Below are positions 45,836 to 57,317 of a DNA stretch of 64,000 nucleotides, piece after piece. The notes below the pieces were generated by a model that saw only the letters and a program-made list of their open reading frames with translations, did no database searches and had not been told where the DNA came from. The first letter of the stretch is position 1. Every line of letters starts with the position of its first letter. Both the position numbers and the translations under genes were made by a program. The stretch is from Simmondsia chinensis (taxonomy: Eukaryota; Streptophyta; Magnoliopsida; Caryophyllales; Simmondsiaceae). The stretch lies in assembly GCA_018398585.1 (NCBI GenBank), contig JAGTTD010000011.1, forward strand, positions 34,468,164 to 34,532,163, read 5' to 3'.

Positions 45836-48800
45836 TCAGTACCTGCGGTACGAGGGGCGGCTCAGATGATACTCAGCAGCAGGGTAATACTCGGATCGCG
45901 GTTGCTCAGAAGGCTGGTAATACTCAACTCGGCCTGATCCAGCAGATGGGTAGTACTCGGCTCGGGCTGATCCAGCAGATGGGTAATACTCGACTCGGGT
46001 TGCCCCAGAAGAGTAATAATCTCGCCTAGCACCTGCTTCGTGCACTGGTTCACGGTACACAATCGGCTCCCTGTATGAACCATATGGATCACTAAGCTCA
46101 CGTTCACTTCGATGTCCTACAACCACACTTGAGAGCCCTGGATCCCGGTACTCGAGCACCACACCCCGCCCGTCAACATCATCGGCCGCAGTCCGACTGT
46201 AAGAATATGAGGAAGTACCTGGCCTATAGACCTGTGGAGGTGCCGCAGGGGGTAGATAGGGCTCTCTCTCGTACGCAACAGCGCGGGGTTGGTAATGATC
46301 ATCTGCGACCACAGGACGTGCCCTTTCCCGAGTCTCTCTCCTACTTCTTCTCCTCTTCACGGGCGAACGGGACCTTCCGCGGGAATGGAAATCCTTACCA
46401 CTTTCCCCGTCTCTTTTTCGCTTGAGAGATGAAGGGGTGGCACCTGCTCTTTGGCTACTACCAACCATTGGTCTGTTCTTTGCTTCGTTGCTTACTACGT
46501 GAAAAAGCTTGCACAATTTCCTTACCTAGTTATAAAATAGTTGTGAACAAGCACATTTTAGCACCCAATGCAAAAGACTAGGACCTGAATTCTATGTTAG
46601 AATTCCATAGAATTAAAATCTATTGTTTGGGGGCTAGATTTTTGGTTTGGCATGGATCACATTTCAATTCTAAGTTCTTTAGAGGCGAATTTTTCCTGGA
46701 CCTGACGACTCAATGTGCTATCGATGCTCATGACAACCCTCATGACCCAAGTTAGACCTATAGCCCAACGTGGAGTGCAAATTATGACCTGACACCGTTC
46801 ATCGAAAATTTTCTTCCACAAGCGGTGATGGCTGGATGGCGGATTGACCTAGGTGAAAACCCAAGTCGTTCCCTTGGATATACTTGGATCAAATGCAGGT
46901 CCTAGCAAACAAGTTAGGTTCCAAGGCGAGCTTTTTTGCCTCGACCCAACCTGATTAGGCACAATATTGGAAACCCATGATTGCCCTGATCATGCCACGA
47001 CACGAATTATGACCTGCTTAACAATCGGGCCACTTGGCCTATGACCCAAGTCAAACCCTTGACCAGAGACTGAGCCAATACACTGATCCAAGTTGAATTT
47101 GTGGGGGAAAAAAACCGTAAATCAACCAATATCCAACTCGCCTACAACAACAATCCTCCATACGAGGACACATAGAGAATTAACCCAAGTAACAAACCAC
47201 CAGGTCAGCCCAAGTTAAGAGTATCAATATAACCGGGTAATGGATCGAAAAAGCTTTTACCCCAACAAGATCCAATTCTACTCAACATAGATAGACTTGA
47301 CTAGTTATGCCTATAGTCATTAAGTAACCATGACACATTACGGTACAAGCCAACATGAGCCAATTCACCATGTGGTGCCATCCCACCCAACTCGTGCCCA
47401 GACAGGGGTAGAAAACCTTGTTGGCTTAATCTGTATATTTAAGATCTATATTTGTCTACAATTTTTTGTTTGGTTATATAATGCAAAAAGGCCTCTTTTA
47501 CAGAAAAAATAAAATAAAATAAAAATGATTGGATACATGAGAACTTATCCATAACAACGATAGAAAGGAATAAATTGCATAAAAAAACCAACAATGTTGT
47601 TGGTGGAAGGCCACAGTGGTAGGGTGGATCATGGTAGTGTCAGAAAGTGACGATGGATGATTACAAACCTTATTAATGGGTGGTAGTTGCGGCGAAGCTA
47701 TGGTAATTAAGGGGGATGGGCAAGTTGGTACATGTGGACCATGATGGCTGCAAATCACGATTGTGGGGGGTAAAGGTGAACCATGGTTCCAAGATGAGAT
47801 TAGGGGGGATGCAAGCCATAATCGTGGTGGGCATAGTGAAGCGTGGTGAGAGTGCACCATGTGGCAGTGACTCATGGTCGTGAAAGATGATAAATGGGTT
47901 AATGGCTATGGTGAGAGGGTGGTGGTGAAGCTATGGTGATTAAGGGGGGTGGCCATGTGGACCATGATGGCTCCAAATCACGATTATGGGCCGTAAAGGT
48001 GAAAAATGGTTGCAAGATGAGGTTAGGGGGATGCAAGCTATAATCGTGGTGGGCATAGTGAAGGGTGGTGACAGTGCACCATGTGGCAGTGACTCGTGGT
48101 AGTGAATGATGATAAATGGGTTAGTGGCTATGGTGAGAGGGTAGTGGTGAATTACGATGATCAGGATCATGATAATGGCTTGTCATGAGTGTAGCAAACC
48201 ATAGTGATGGACAGGGTATTGCAGGTGTGGGTGGTGGTGGAAGTAAAAGTGGATCATAACAATGAAAATTTAAGCTTAACATAGTCTTTTAGAACATCCT
48301 TCTAAACACGTTGTGAATAAGATCCAATTTTGCATCGTTTTTTGTTCAATTAAAAAATAAATTTTTTATCTTTCTGTTTAAGTTGTAAAAAAGATATAAA
48401 ACGATCTTTTATGTCAAGCAAACCAAAGCCATGCAGTTAACTAGAGCTTTTTCACAACTACAAGATGTTAAAAAGTTAAACCAAACACAACCTTGACAGT
48501 CACGGAACCACTAGGTTGGCTTGTGTGCATCTGACCGGACATCAACTGGCCCTCACCATCAAGTCCAAGCAGAGATAGCAATGAGGAGGGCAAAACCCAT
48601 TACCTGCGGGTACCCCCCAGGGGTATGGGTATGTGTGAGGCGGGTAACGGGTTGGGTGTACCCGCCACAGGTATGGGGCTGGTACGGGTATAGTGTTATA
48701 CCCGGCCCACCCCGCTCCATACCCGACCCGCCTTGCCTTGTACCCACCATACTCTCTCCAAAAATACGTACTCAATTTAATTACCCAATTATGTATTAAT

Positions 48801-51800
48801 GCTATAAAAAATATAGTTGAATTTTTAAAAATAGTATTAAATAATTAATATGGACAGGTATGGATAATCGTTTTGTACCCATATTAGGGCGGGGACGGGA
48901 CGGGTAATTATACCCGTTAGATACCCACGAGTAATGGGGCGGATATGGGTATAAGGGGTGTAAACGAAACGAAACGAGCCGAGCCGATCATCCCCTTGTT
49001 CAAACTCGATTCGTTAAGATTTTTCGAACTCGAGTTCGAGCCGAGCTCTTTTCGAGCTTTCCAACCCCTTGTTCGAGCTCGGTTCGTTAAGATTTTGTTG
49101 TGCTCGAAACTCGGCTCGACCCGGCTCGTTCAGCTAATCGAACCAATTCGAGCTTCTTATCAAGCCGAGCCGATTTCGTTATCGAATGAATTCGAGCTTA
49201 TTATCGAGCCAAGTTATTCGAGTTACTATCGAGCCATTATCAAACTATTTTGGAGTTAATATTAACTGTTAATAAGCCTTTAATGAGCTCTTAACGAGTT
49301 TTTTAACAAGTTTTTAACGAGTTCTTAACAAGCCCTTAACGAGCTCTTATTGAACTGTTCAAGAACATTAACGAGCCGAGCACCCCCTTGTTCGAACTCG
49401 GCTCATTAAGCTTATCAAGCCTGCTCGAACTCAGCTCGATAAGTTATCGAGCCCTAATTATGAACACGAACTAGCCATAATCAATTTCGAACACGAGTAG
49501 TTCACTGAACGTTCAGTTCGTTTACACCCCTAGGTTTATACCCGCCAGGGCAGGTATGGGTATCAATTTCATACCTGTTGTGGGTAACGGGGCGGGTATG
49601 GATATGAATTTGGGTGATGGTTTCGGCTATGGAGGAGGCAACGCCCGTACCCGCCTCGCCCTATTGCCATCCCTAAGTCGAAGGGTCGGACTATAATACT
49701 CTATGTCCCACATTGGACGAACATGTGTTTAGCCAATAAATGTGACAAATGTCGTTCCCGTTCTGGGCTTCAGTTATGGCCCAATACGGGACTCCCCACG
49801 GGTTGTTTCGAGAAAGTGATGTGTTAGACCATAGCCATTGGTATTAAAGCCAACTTCCGCAACAACCTACTATTATCTAGACGCGGCGACGAAGTCGGTT
49901 TGGCAAGGGAAAATCGAGGTTCACGATCACAATGTGGTTGGCATGTGACAACAAAAGCCCCCAAGTTGCCAATGGAGGACACATCATGAGCCCACAACAA
50001 ACACACGTCTTCGTGTAGGAAAGAGTGAAAAGAACCAAACGTTCTAAACGTGTTCAAAAACAAATTGCTAGGGGTGTATTTGAGCTGAGCCAAGCCAACC
50101 CGAGCCCGAGCCTGCCAGGCTCAAGGCTTGGCTCCACTCATTAGCTTTAAGCTCGGCTCGCAGCTCACAGAGCTTTGAAAATTCGAGCTCGGCTCGTCAA
50201 AAGCTCGGGCTCAGCTCGGCTCAATCTAAGCTCGGTGAACTTCAAACTAGGCTTGTAATATTTCGGCTCATTTAATCTTAATATAGGCTCGTTTAAGCTC
50301 GGGCGCGGCTCATTTAGACTCCAATATGCATTCATTGGACAATATTTAAGCAAATATATTATATTCAAAAAAGCTCGCTTAGGCTCACGAACCTATGAGC
50401 TTGAGCTTCAATAGGCTCGGGCTCAACTGGATAAGCTAAATGAGCCAGCTTGGCTAGGCTCGAGCTCAAAGCGAGCCGAGCTTTTCGAGCTTCATGATAA
50501 ACCGGCTCGCGAGGACTCGTGAGCCGGCTCGGCTCATTTACACCCCTACCAATTGCGGCTCGCTCACGTTTGATATGGGGGCTTGATAGGTTATTAAGTC
50601 GAGTTCAAGCAAAGGGATGTTAGACTAGTTGTTGTTCACAAATTGATAAGGGGTCCTTTAAGAACTCACTAAGGGCTTATTAATATCTCATTAGCTCAAA
50701 AATAGTTTAATAAGGGCTTGACAGTAACTCGAATAACTTAACTCGATAGCACGTTGGACCTAATAGCATGCTCTACTTCATTATGAGCTCGACTTGGCAT
50801 GATAACGAGCTTGACCCGGCCTGATAATAAGCTCAACTCGACTTAATAACAAGATAGAGTCTCAATTAAACTAACGAATCGAGTCGACCTAGGTATTGAA
50901 CCTACTAATATCATATCGAACCGAATTCAAATAAAGGATCAAAAGCTTGATAAAGGCTCGGATCGTCAAGAGCTCGATAAGCCTTATCAAGCTCAAGTTC
51001 AAATGAGAGGTGCTCGGCTCGATACTGCTCGTTTACACCCCTACGTATAGGGGACCATGTAACGCCCTTATCTCACATCATTATAACCAATTTATACGTA
51101 ATGTTTAACTTAAAACCTAAAGTAACAAAACCTTCCTTTTGGAGATTAGGTGGCCCAACTATAGCCTCAAAAAGAGACTTCCCACTTTCATAGTCTGTGT
51201 CTTGAAAACTTCAGGTTGGGTCGTATATCAACTCCAAGATAACTAGCTGAACAAATGACTAAAGTTTACCGCGATTTACATGAAGACTCTAAATTTCTGG
51301 CCTTGTCCCCATGGAGCTACACACCACGGATACCCTGGATGCCTTTGACCCATGTCAAAATCCAGGTTTAACACGTGCCATAACATGGATCAAACCTAGG
51401 ACTCAGCTACAGGGACCAACCTGAATTGACTACCTGCAAATGGATTGTTTCGATCTATTGTCAACTGAGATAAATAGATTTTTGGGTTGGGGGTTCTTCA
51501 GAAACAGCCTCCCTTCAGGGTAGCATCCTGTAGAGGCAAGGCTGCATACATTTCACCCTCCCCAAACCCTGCTTTGTCTGGAGCCTTTTCAGGCACTAGG
51601 TTTGCTATTGTTGTTGTCGCCTATGAAATTCTTGTGAAATTTTTTCCCCCCCCAATTCCTAGGCCAAGCCTTAGAATGCCTTTTTGTGCAATTAGGGACT
51701 ATTTGTCGTCGTGTATTTTTAGTTCTAACATCACATATTTAGCACCAAACCATGGCTTTGGAATTCGAATCTTCCAATTCCAAATCCACGTCTTGGAATC

Positions 51801-54800
51801 CAAGGTGTTGCAATGACAATCATACATGAGATATAACACTTTACCTGCTCGTGGCTCAGTTGGCAGTTGAACTTATTTTTTGTATAATAGTTCTCCTTGA
51901 TGGCCTGTTTAAACTTCTCTTCCGGTAAAGGCAGACAATCTTCCATGATGGTGAAACGAACCTGCCATAAACGAAGGTTGAAGTTCACTATTCTTCAATT
52001 TAGGGTGTGTTTGGTTTGTCTGCTTTCAAGTTATCTGTTCTGTATCTTTCTACAACATGGTATTTGATTATGTAATGCAGAAAGACCTTTTCAATACAAT
52101 AATGTGTTTGGATATAAATTTAAAAAAGAAATTATCTATTACAATGACAAAAAGAACTTAACAACATAATCAACCAATAGCGGTAGATGGTGGTGGTAAT
52201 CCGCCATTGTTGTAGGATGGATCATATGATGGATGATAGTAAACCTTAATAGGGGAGGATGGTAGATATGGTTAGGTTATGGTGACCATACTGGTAGAGG
52301 TTGACCGTAGTGGCGATAAGCCATTGTCGGTGAAGTGAAATTATGGGGGTAGCAAGCCATGAAGGTGATGGCATGCAATGGTGGGTTGTGTGAGAGCTCT
52401 TTGGTGGTGGCGGCTTATGATAATGGATGCCGATAAATGGAGCTGTGGTCATTGTTAAAAAATGGTGGAGAGTCAAGATGATTAGGAGTGAATAATGGTA
52501 AGTGGTTGTCATGGTAACGGAAGGTAATGAATGCGGTGGAAATAGGGGTGATAAAAGTGAAAGTAGATCATGGTGGTAGAGATTTGGAGCTAACATAGTC
52601 TTTTTAAAACATATTTACGAACAAGTTGTGAAAAAGATCAAATTTTGTATCTTTCTCTATTAGTTACGTTTTCATCCTCTGTCAATCCTTGCAAACAACT
52701 ATGGCATTTCCACAGCTTCAAGCAGTCAAAAAATTGAACCAAATGCATCCTTAGAAGATAAGTACTCTTCTCACCAAGCCATCCACCAAGTAGAACTTAG
52801 ATCCATACTCCAATTGCATAAAAGTGACAGGACCTCTCTACTCAGCAAATGAATAACAAGCCTCGTGCATACGCCTCCTTTTTGGTCGGTAGTGGTATCG
52901 AAAATTTGAATTATTAATTTTTTGTTCCAGGACCTCAACCTCACTAATGCTATATTACGACACCAAGATCTCATTGACCCCATACACCTTTGTCCCAAAC
53001 CTATGAACATATAATTCTAACCAAAACAAAATTTAGAAAACTTAAGGACTTGTTATCTAAATAAATTTTTTTCCAACATGGCTAGGGAGCCATTTAATTT
53101 CCTCAGTTGATGTTAACCAAAGGAATATCATCTGCTTCATACCCTAATCAATACAGGCAAAAAGCAGGGTCAAGGCTATCTCAAATAAATTGAAGGAATC
53201 ATATGGCTCATTTACCAACTAGAAGACACCAAACACTACAAAACATTTGATTCTTGAAACCAACTACTTTGACTGCTTGCTCCATTCTAACAGCAATGTA
53301 TTCCACAAACTCTATGACCTACAAAACCATTGCAAATCTTTCAACATACATATCAGATCATCGATTAGCACCTTCACCAATTACAGACCCTTGGTATGGC
53401 ACCCCTATTCCAACCATAAACCAAGCCAAGCCTTCTCCACCAGGTGGGATCAACATGCAGAACCCATAATGAAAAGGTTCGACAAAATTGCTATGCTGGT
53501 CTTCAGCTATATAACTTATCAATGAGAATTTAGGTAACCTTGATGTTAGAGCCCAATAAGCATCAAAAAAGAAACCGAGTTGATAAAGCAAACATAAGTA
53601 CAACCCTGATAAACCAAGAGGTCAAAAACATCGACAAACGCATCAGTATTCTCTCATTATATCTTGAGGATCTCCCAGAATTATAGCCCACTTCAATATT
53701 TTGGGATCATATCGGTTTTCTCTCACATGCGATCCTTCATTAATGCCCCTCCCCAGGGGAAAAAAAACAAAAGAAATCCTCCATTACCCATCATTCTTTT
53801 TTTTCTCCTCTCCCTTCTTGGCTAGAAAGAAAGTGCAAGGACAGTCAGCGCAACTTGTAACTTTCCTACCTCAGCATAATCATTAATTCTTCTAGCCATA
53901 GGGGGACCAGCGGTTATTGCAAAGAGTTGGAGCAAGAGCTTCCTCAGGGAGGCCACTATGAAGACTGTGATCAAAGGTGGTCCTTCCAAAGGATTGAATC
54001 ATAGCCTGACGCCCTTCTATGACCAAGTGCTCAAAGTTGATTCAATCAAAATAATCTTACGCCATGTCATTCCATAAGAGCTTGAAGCCAATACCCACCA
54101 TCCACATGAGATGTTAGCCCAAACCACTAAACTACGCCCTTTCCAGCGACTACCCATTATTCTGAAGAGGCACAACAAATTCAGCAGTAAGTGTCCGCCC
54201 ATTTAGAAGTTTCCCCTTAGAGGTGGTTCCACGCCTCGGTCCCATATTAAACCATGCTTGCGGTGGCAATCGCGATTGCATTGTGGAGTTGCAAGAATGT
54301 GATGCCATATGCGTAATATAACAGGATCATAGTTGTCCTAGAACAGTTTTATACAATGCCTATGCTAATTTCTACTACATAATGATTGTTATGTAACATA
54401 ACAGCCATAACTTCGTTTCATGGAGAGAAGTAAGATGGTCAAAACACATCAAATAGACATCAAACATATTGGAACTGACCTGGGAAGGGAACTTTGACTT
54501 GAAAGCCTTCGGTTCGATATTATAACCTCCACGTCCAGCAGCTTTATAGATTCCATACAGCAGCTTCAGATCAACATCATACAAAAAGAGTCTCATGCCT
54601 TTGTAAATCCTTGCCACCATTTCTTTCTTGCCTGCAGGCAGCCCCAAAATTTTAAAACGGTAGCAGTCCTTTTTTGTTTGGGAGCTGCACATAAATATCA
54701 TTCCCATGCTTTCAGCCTTTTTCGATTTACTTTTGCTTGAAGGACCAGCTGCATTTTTGTCCATTGCAGTAACTCCGTCAGCATCTCCTTTTAAAGCTTT

Positions 54801-56222
54801 TGCTCTTCCCTTCTTTGTTGAGTTCTGTACACCATCCCCAGATTTGACTTCCTCCTTATCCTTCATAACTTGGATTTCTGCTTCCTTTTCCCCCTTATCC
54901 TCAGGCTCATTCTTGTTGGAAGACTTCAGCTTAAATTCATCTTTGTCAGTTGTATCAGCATGCCCCTGCACCACCTTCCGCTTTTTGTTTCTTTTAATCA
55001 GCTTCTTGTTGCCCTTATCCTGCGGTTTCGCTTCTGTGTTCTCTTCATTCATCACATACTCCCCCGTATCAACTGACTTCATTTTATCTGCAGGCTGAAT
55101 GCTGTCTGTTTGTGGCTTATCTTCACCTTGGACAGCCACAGTCTTTCCTTGCACTATCTTCTTTCTCACCACCTTCTTCTTTAGAATCTTCCTGGGTTTA
55201 TTTACCTTCTCAGCAGCTGCTTTTCCTTCATTCGCACCTGCGTCTTCTTTGGACTCAGTAACGTTTGCTGCTTCTTGTATCTCATCAGTCAAATCTTCCC
55301 CCATCTTTTCTTCCTGCTGTTCACATTCAGGTGCCGTCGAGCCTTCTTCAGGATTCTCCTCAGTGGCAGCAGCAGCCTCTTCTTCTTTAGCTTCTATTTG
55401 TGGCTTGCTTTCACCCTGGATAGCCACAGCATCTCCCTGAACCGCCTTCTTTTTGACCACCTTTTTCTTTACAATCTTCTTTTTGGGTCCTGTTACCTTT
55501 AGAGGAGCTGTTTTTGCCTCATTTGCAACACTGTCTTCTTTGGCAGAATATTCCACCTCATTACCTGGAGCACTTTCTGACTCCTCTGCACCCTTTATTT
55601 CATCTGTCAACTCTTTTGTCGAGTTCTCCTGCTGCTGAGGTTCAGGGGCAGCCAGGTCTTCTTCCACATTGTTCCCACGGGTTCCAGCTATCTCTCCTTC
55701 CTTAGTATCTCCCCCTAGTTTTACAGCATCCTCGTGGCATCGAGAATCCACTGCTTGTTTTTCATCACTTGGTACCTCTTCCTTTGCTTTACTATCTTCA
55801 GCATCTGCATTATTGGCTGCATCTGTGCCATTCTCCAACTCTTGGTTATTCTCTAGTTTTTCTATAACAGAAACACTCTCAGGTTTATCCACATTCATCC
55901 CATTCGCAGAACTCTTCTCATCATTCTTCAACAGTTCCTCAGCATTTGGTTCATTTTCTTCGTCTTCAACACCACCTGTCAACTCTTCATCAGTTATTTC
56001 ATGTATCTCCTCCTCCTCTTCTTCCACTCCTGTATCATTCTTTGCTTCATGATTTTGCTGCACTTCCTCTTCAGCATTGACGATAGACTCTTCAAAACTC
56101 ATATGTTCCGGCTCAAGATAAGAAGCATTCAAGGGATTACTCGATGAATTGCTCCTTTTAGGAGTTGATTTGGAGGCAGAAGCTTTGCCCTTGCCTTTGG
56201 CTTTAACCATGTCCACCTCCAT
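45836..56222 (-). CDS. DCD-domain protein, 3 exons, giant introns
   Basis: Minus-strand exons 54480-56222, 51845-51961 and 45836-46525 join in phase 0 at GT-AG sites across introns of 2518 and 5319 bp (849 aa). Residues 1-505 are acidic and lysine-rich with three Lys blocks (about 245-265, 343-358, 404-417) and an internal duplication of 75-100 residues. The DCD (development and cell death) domain runs from 506 (GMIFMCSSQTKKDCYRFKILGLPAGKKE, MRLFLYDVDLKLLYGIYKA, NIEPKAF, FPSQV) through all of exon 2 (CLPLPEEKFKQAIKENYYTKNKF) into exon 3 (VRKLCKLFHV). The C-terminal 220 residues have an RS/KR-rich stretch (KRKRDGE, RGRSRSPVKRRRSRR), then Tyr/Arg-rich YYPSAGS repeats ending SYRRY. DCD proteins are plant-specific and linked to stress and cell death; the RS part suggests a nuclear or RNA-associated role (inference). 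Exon joining rests on domain continuity; cDNA would settle it. Confidence 0.87.
47460..48492. mobile_element. Tourist-like element in DCD intron 2
   Basis: It shares its interior words (taacatagtctttt, gttgtgaataagatc, GGTGG-rich DNA) and its ends (gtttggttatat left, aaaccaaacacaacctt right) with the better preserved element at 52003-52750. The target duplication is not clear. The ends are approximate. Confidence 0.45.
47694..48157. repeat. Tandem duplication, about 233 bp x 2
   Basis: The segment starting gaagctatgg at 47694 is repeated from 47927 with about 90 percent similarity by eye (shared catgtggaccatgatggct and ataatcgtggtgggcatag). It lies inside the Tourist-like element. Confidence 0.75.
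48570..49675. mobile_element. hAT-like non-autonomous element (outer)
   Basis: Ends cagagatagcaatgagg and ctattgccatcccta are imperfect inverted repeats. Flanking 8-mers agtccaag (48562-48569) and agtcgaag (49676-49683) differ at one base. The interior is rich in gcgggtaccc words. A second element sits inside at 48954-49531. Confidence 0.65.
48954..49531. mobile_element. GAGCTCGAGCC-rich element (inner)
   Basis: The left end aggggtgtaaacgaa and right end ttcgtttacacccct are near-perfect inverted repeats. The interior is made of gagctc, cgagcc and ttcgag words in both orientations. It interrupts the gggtat-rich interior of the outer element. The target duplication is weak. Confidence 0.65.
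49704..49850 (+). mobile_element. TRIM-like LTR plus primer-binding site
   Basis: The segment from tgtcccacattggac to gaccatagcca (49704-49837, TG...CA) is followed at once by tggtattaaagcc, a near match to the plant initiator-tRNA-Met primer-binding sequence tggtatcagagc. This is the layout of an LTR followed by a PBS. No second LTR or coding region was found. Confidence 0.5.
50069..50548. mobile_element. GAGCTCGAGCC-rich hAT-like element
   Basis: Ends taggggtgta and tacaccccta are inverted repeats. Flanking 8-mers caaattgc (50061-50068) and ccaattgc (50549-50556) are 7 of 8 alike. The interior is built of cgagcc, ggctc and aagctcgg words. No ORF. Confidence 0.7.
50557..51042. mobile_element. 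Left-truncated GAGCTC-rich element
   Basis: A right end ctcgtttacaccccta matches the family at 48954 and 50069, and the DNA before it has the same word composition. No left end was found. Confidence 0.45.
51484..51622 (+). mobile_element. RTE LINE/SINE 3' tail copy
   Basis: Contains the shared block on the plus strand (gaaacagcctcccttcaggg, ggctgcatacatttcaccc, ggcactaggtttgc) and ends in ttgttgttg. The 5' side stops at ttgggttggggg, so there is too little to say whether it was LINE or SINE. It lies in DCD intron 2, about 220 bp from exon 2. Confidence 0.7.
52003..52750. mobile_element. Tourist-like element in DCD intron 1
   Basis: Ends gggtgtgtttggttt and aaccaaatgcatcc are inverted repeats, each flanked by TTA (52000-52002 and 52751-52753), the PIF/Harbinger hallmark. 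The interior is GGTGG-rich and non-coding. Confidence 0.7.
52754..54479. other. DCD intron 1, remainder
   Basis: Intron sequence between the Tourist-like element and exon 1. Short ORFs here lack motifs and splice support. No nested gene or bounded repeat was recognised. Confidence 0.5.
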
Positions 56223-56833
56223 GACATCAAATAAAAGTTAATAAGTATACACTATGAAAGCTTGAGATAAAAGCAATTGTGGATAAGATCCTCATCCAAG
56301 CAAGTAGAAACAACATACTGCAAAGGCATAATTTAATTTTACTCCACAAAGAAGCTCTGGAATCCAGAAAGAGAGACAGCTACTTGTGACACAAGTATTA
56401 ATGTAGCGGATACTACGAAAAATATTCAGCAAAAATTTCCATACAATCCGGTGCAGAACCTAAAACAAAAATCATGTAACAGGACAAGGATTTTTACAGT
56501 GCATCAAAATTTTGAAGTAATAACCGCAACGTAACAAATGTTGGGAGTCCCTAACATCAAATTCATATGGCTCGGGTTATTAGGTCTATGTCAAACCCGT
56601 AATATAAGATTTCTGTGATCAATTATGCTACAATATTGAAGCACACATCACAAACAAAGGTCGAATGTCAGAGTAAATGACCATAAACTGCAAAAAGAAA
56701 CCTTGCCTAGTTAGTAGTTCAGATGGTTGGATAACTTTGGGGCATTAGACTGTGTCTAAAACCTTCGTGTTCCAAAATGATGAAAAAAGATCATAAATCA
56801 TTTGTAAACTTTATGTTTGCCGTTTTCCACCAA

Positions 56834-57247
56834 CAACAACAATCCCAGTGCCTCGCGGCTCCCGCAATAAGCAGGGTCTGGGAGGGGTGGATGTACGTAG
56901 CCTTACCCCTTCCGAGTGGAAAGGAGGCTGTTTCCGAGAACCCCCAACCTGAAGTGCGTGAACGCCTACAAGTACAGAAATCAATTTATCACCACTGGAT
57001 TTAGCAACAATAAGTTTCCCAATGAATTACAAAAATAGGCATAGGCATGCAAGCATTTAAATGTGTATGTATGCCAAAACAGGCGAGTAATTAGAACTAA
57101 CTAAACAGTATATAAATGCATTACTTGGGGTTATGACTGCCTAGGAATCTTAAACTACGAGTCACTCGCAGCACTATCCTACGCTGCCACATCCGCTATC
57201 CTTATGCTAGCCCTCCATTGTGCCCTCCATCCGCTATCCAGCAATAA
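56834..57247 (-). mobile_element. RTE LINE, 3'-truncated-length copy with TSD
   Basis: An exact 19-bp repeat gtttgccgttttccaccaa at 56815-56833 and 57248-57266 bounds 414 bp. On the minus strand it runs from ORF-end sequence (gagggctagcataagg, as at 32650 in the longer copy) through the 3' untranslated region to the block shared with the 5S-SINE and the (TTG)n tail. Only the 5' side is truncated. It lies in the predicted DCD leader intron. Confidence 0.9.
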
Positions 57248-57288
57248 GTTTGCCGTTTTCCACCAATGTCAAAAATTTGAGCTGAACA

Positions 57289-57317
57289 TTTTTTTTTTTT
57301 TTTTTTTTTGATAAAAA
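57289..57317 (-). mobile_element. L1 micro-insertion (about 29 bp)
   Basis: Poly(T) plus gataaaaa lies between tgagctga repeats (57278-57285 and 57318-57325). Confidence 0.45.

Noticed and set aside
46129..46425. Plus-strand ORF opposite the last DCD exon
   Set aside because: Antisense shadow of the RS/Tyr-rich exon with no motif.
47694..48157. CRISPR-like or satellite array
   Set aside because: There are only two long diverged copies, no short spacers, and the host is a plant. It is a local duplication in a transposon.
48521..48799. ORFs on both strands in the GC-rich patch
   Set aside because: They lie within the gcgggtaccc-word repeat of a hAT-like element; the Tyr/Pro/Gly-rich translations come from word repetition.
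54706..56052. Plus-strand ORFs opposite the DCD first exon
   Set aside because: Ser/Phe/Leu-rich shadows of the Lys/Glu-rich sense strand; no independent support.
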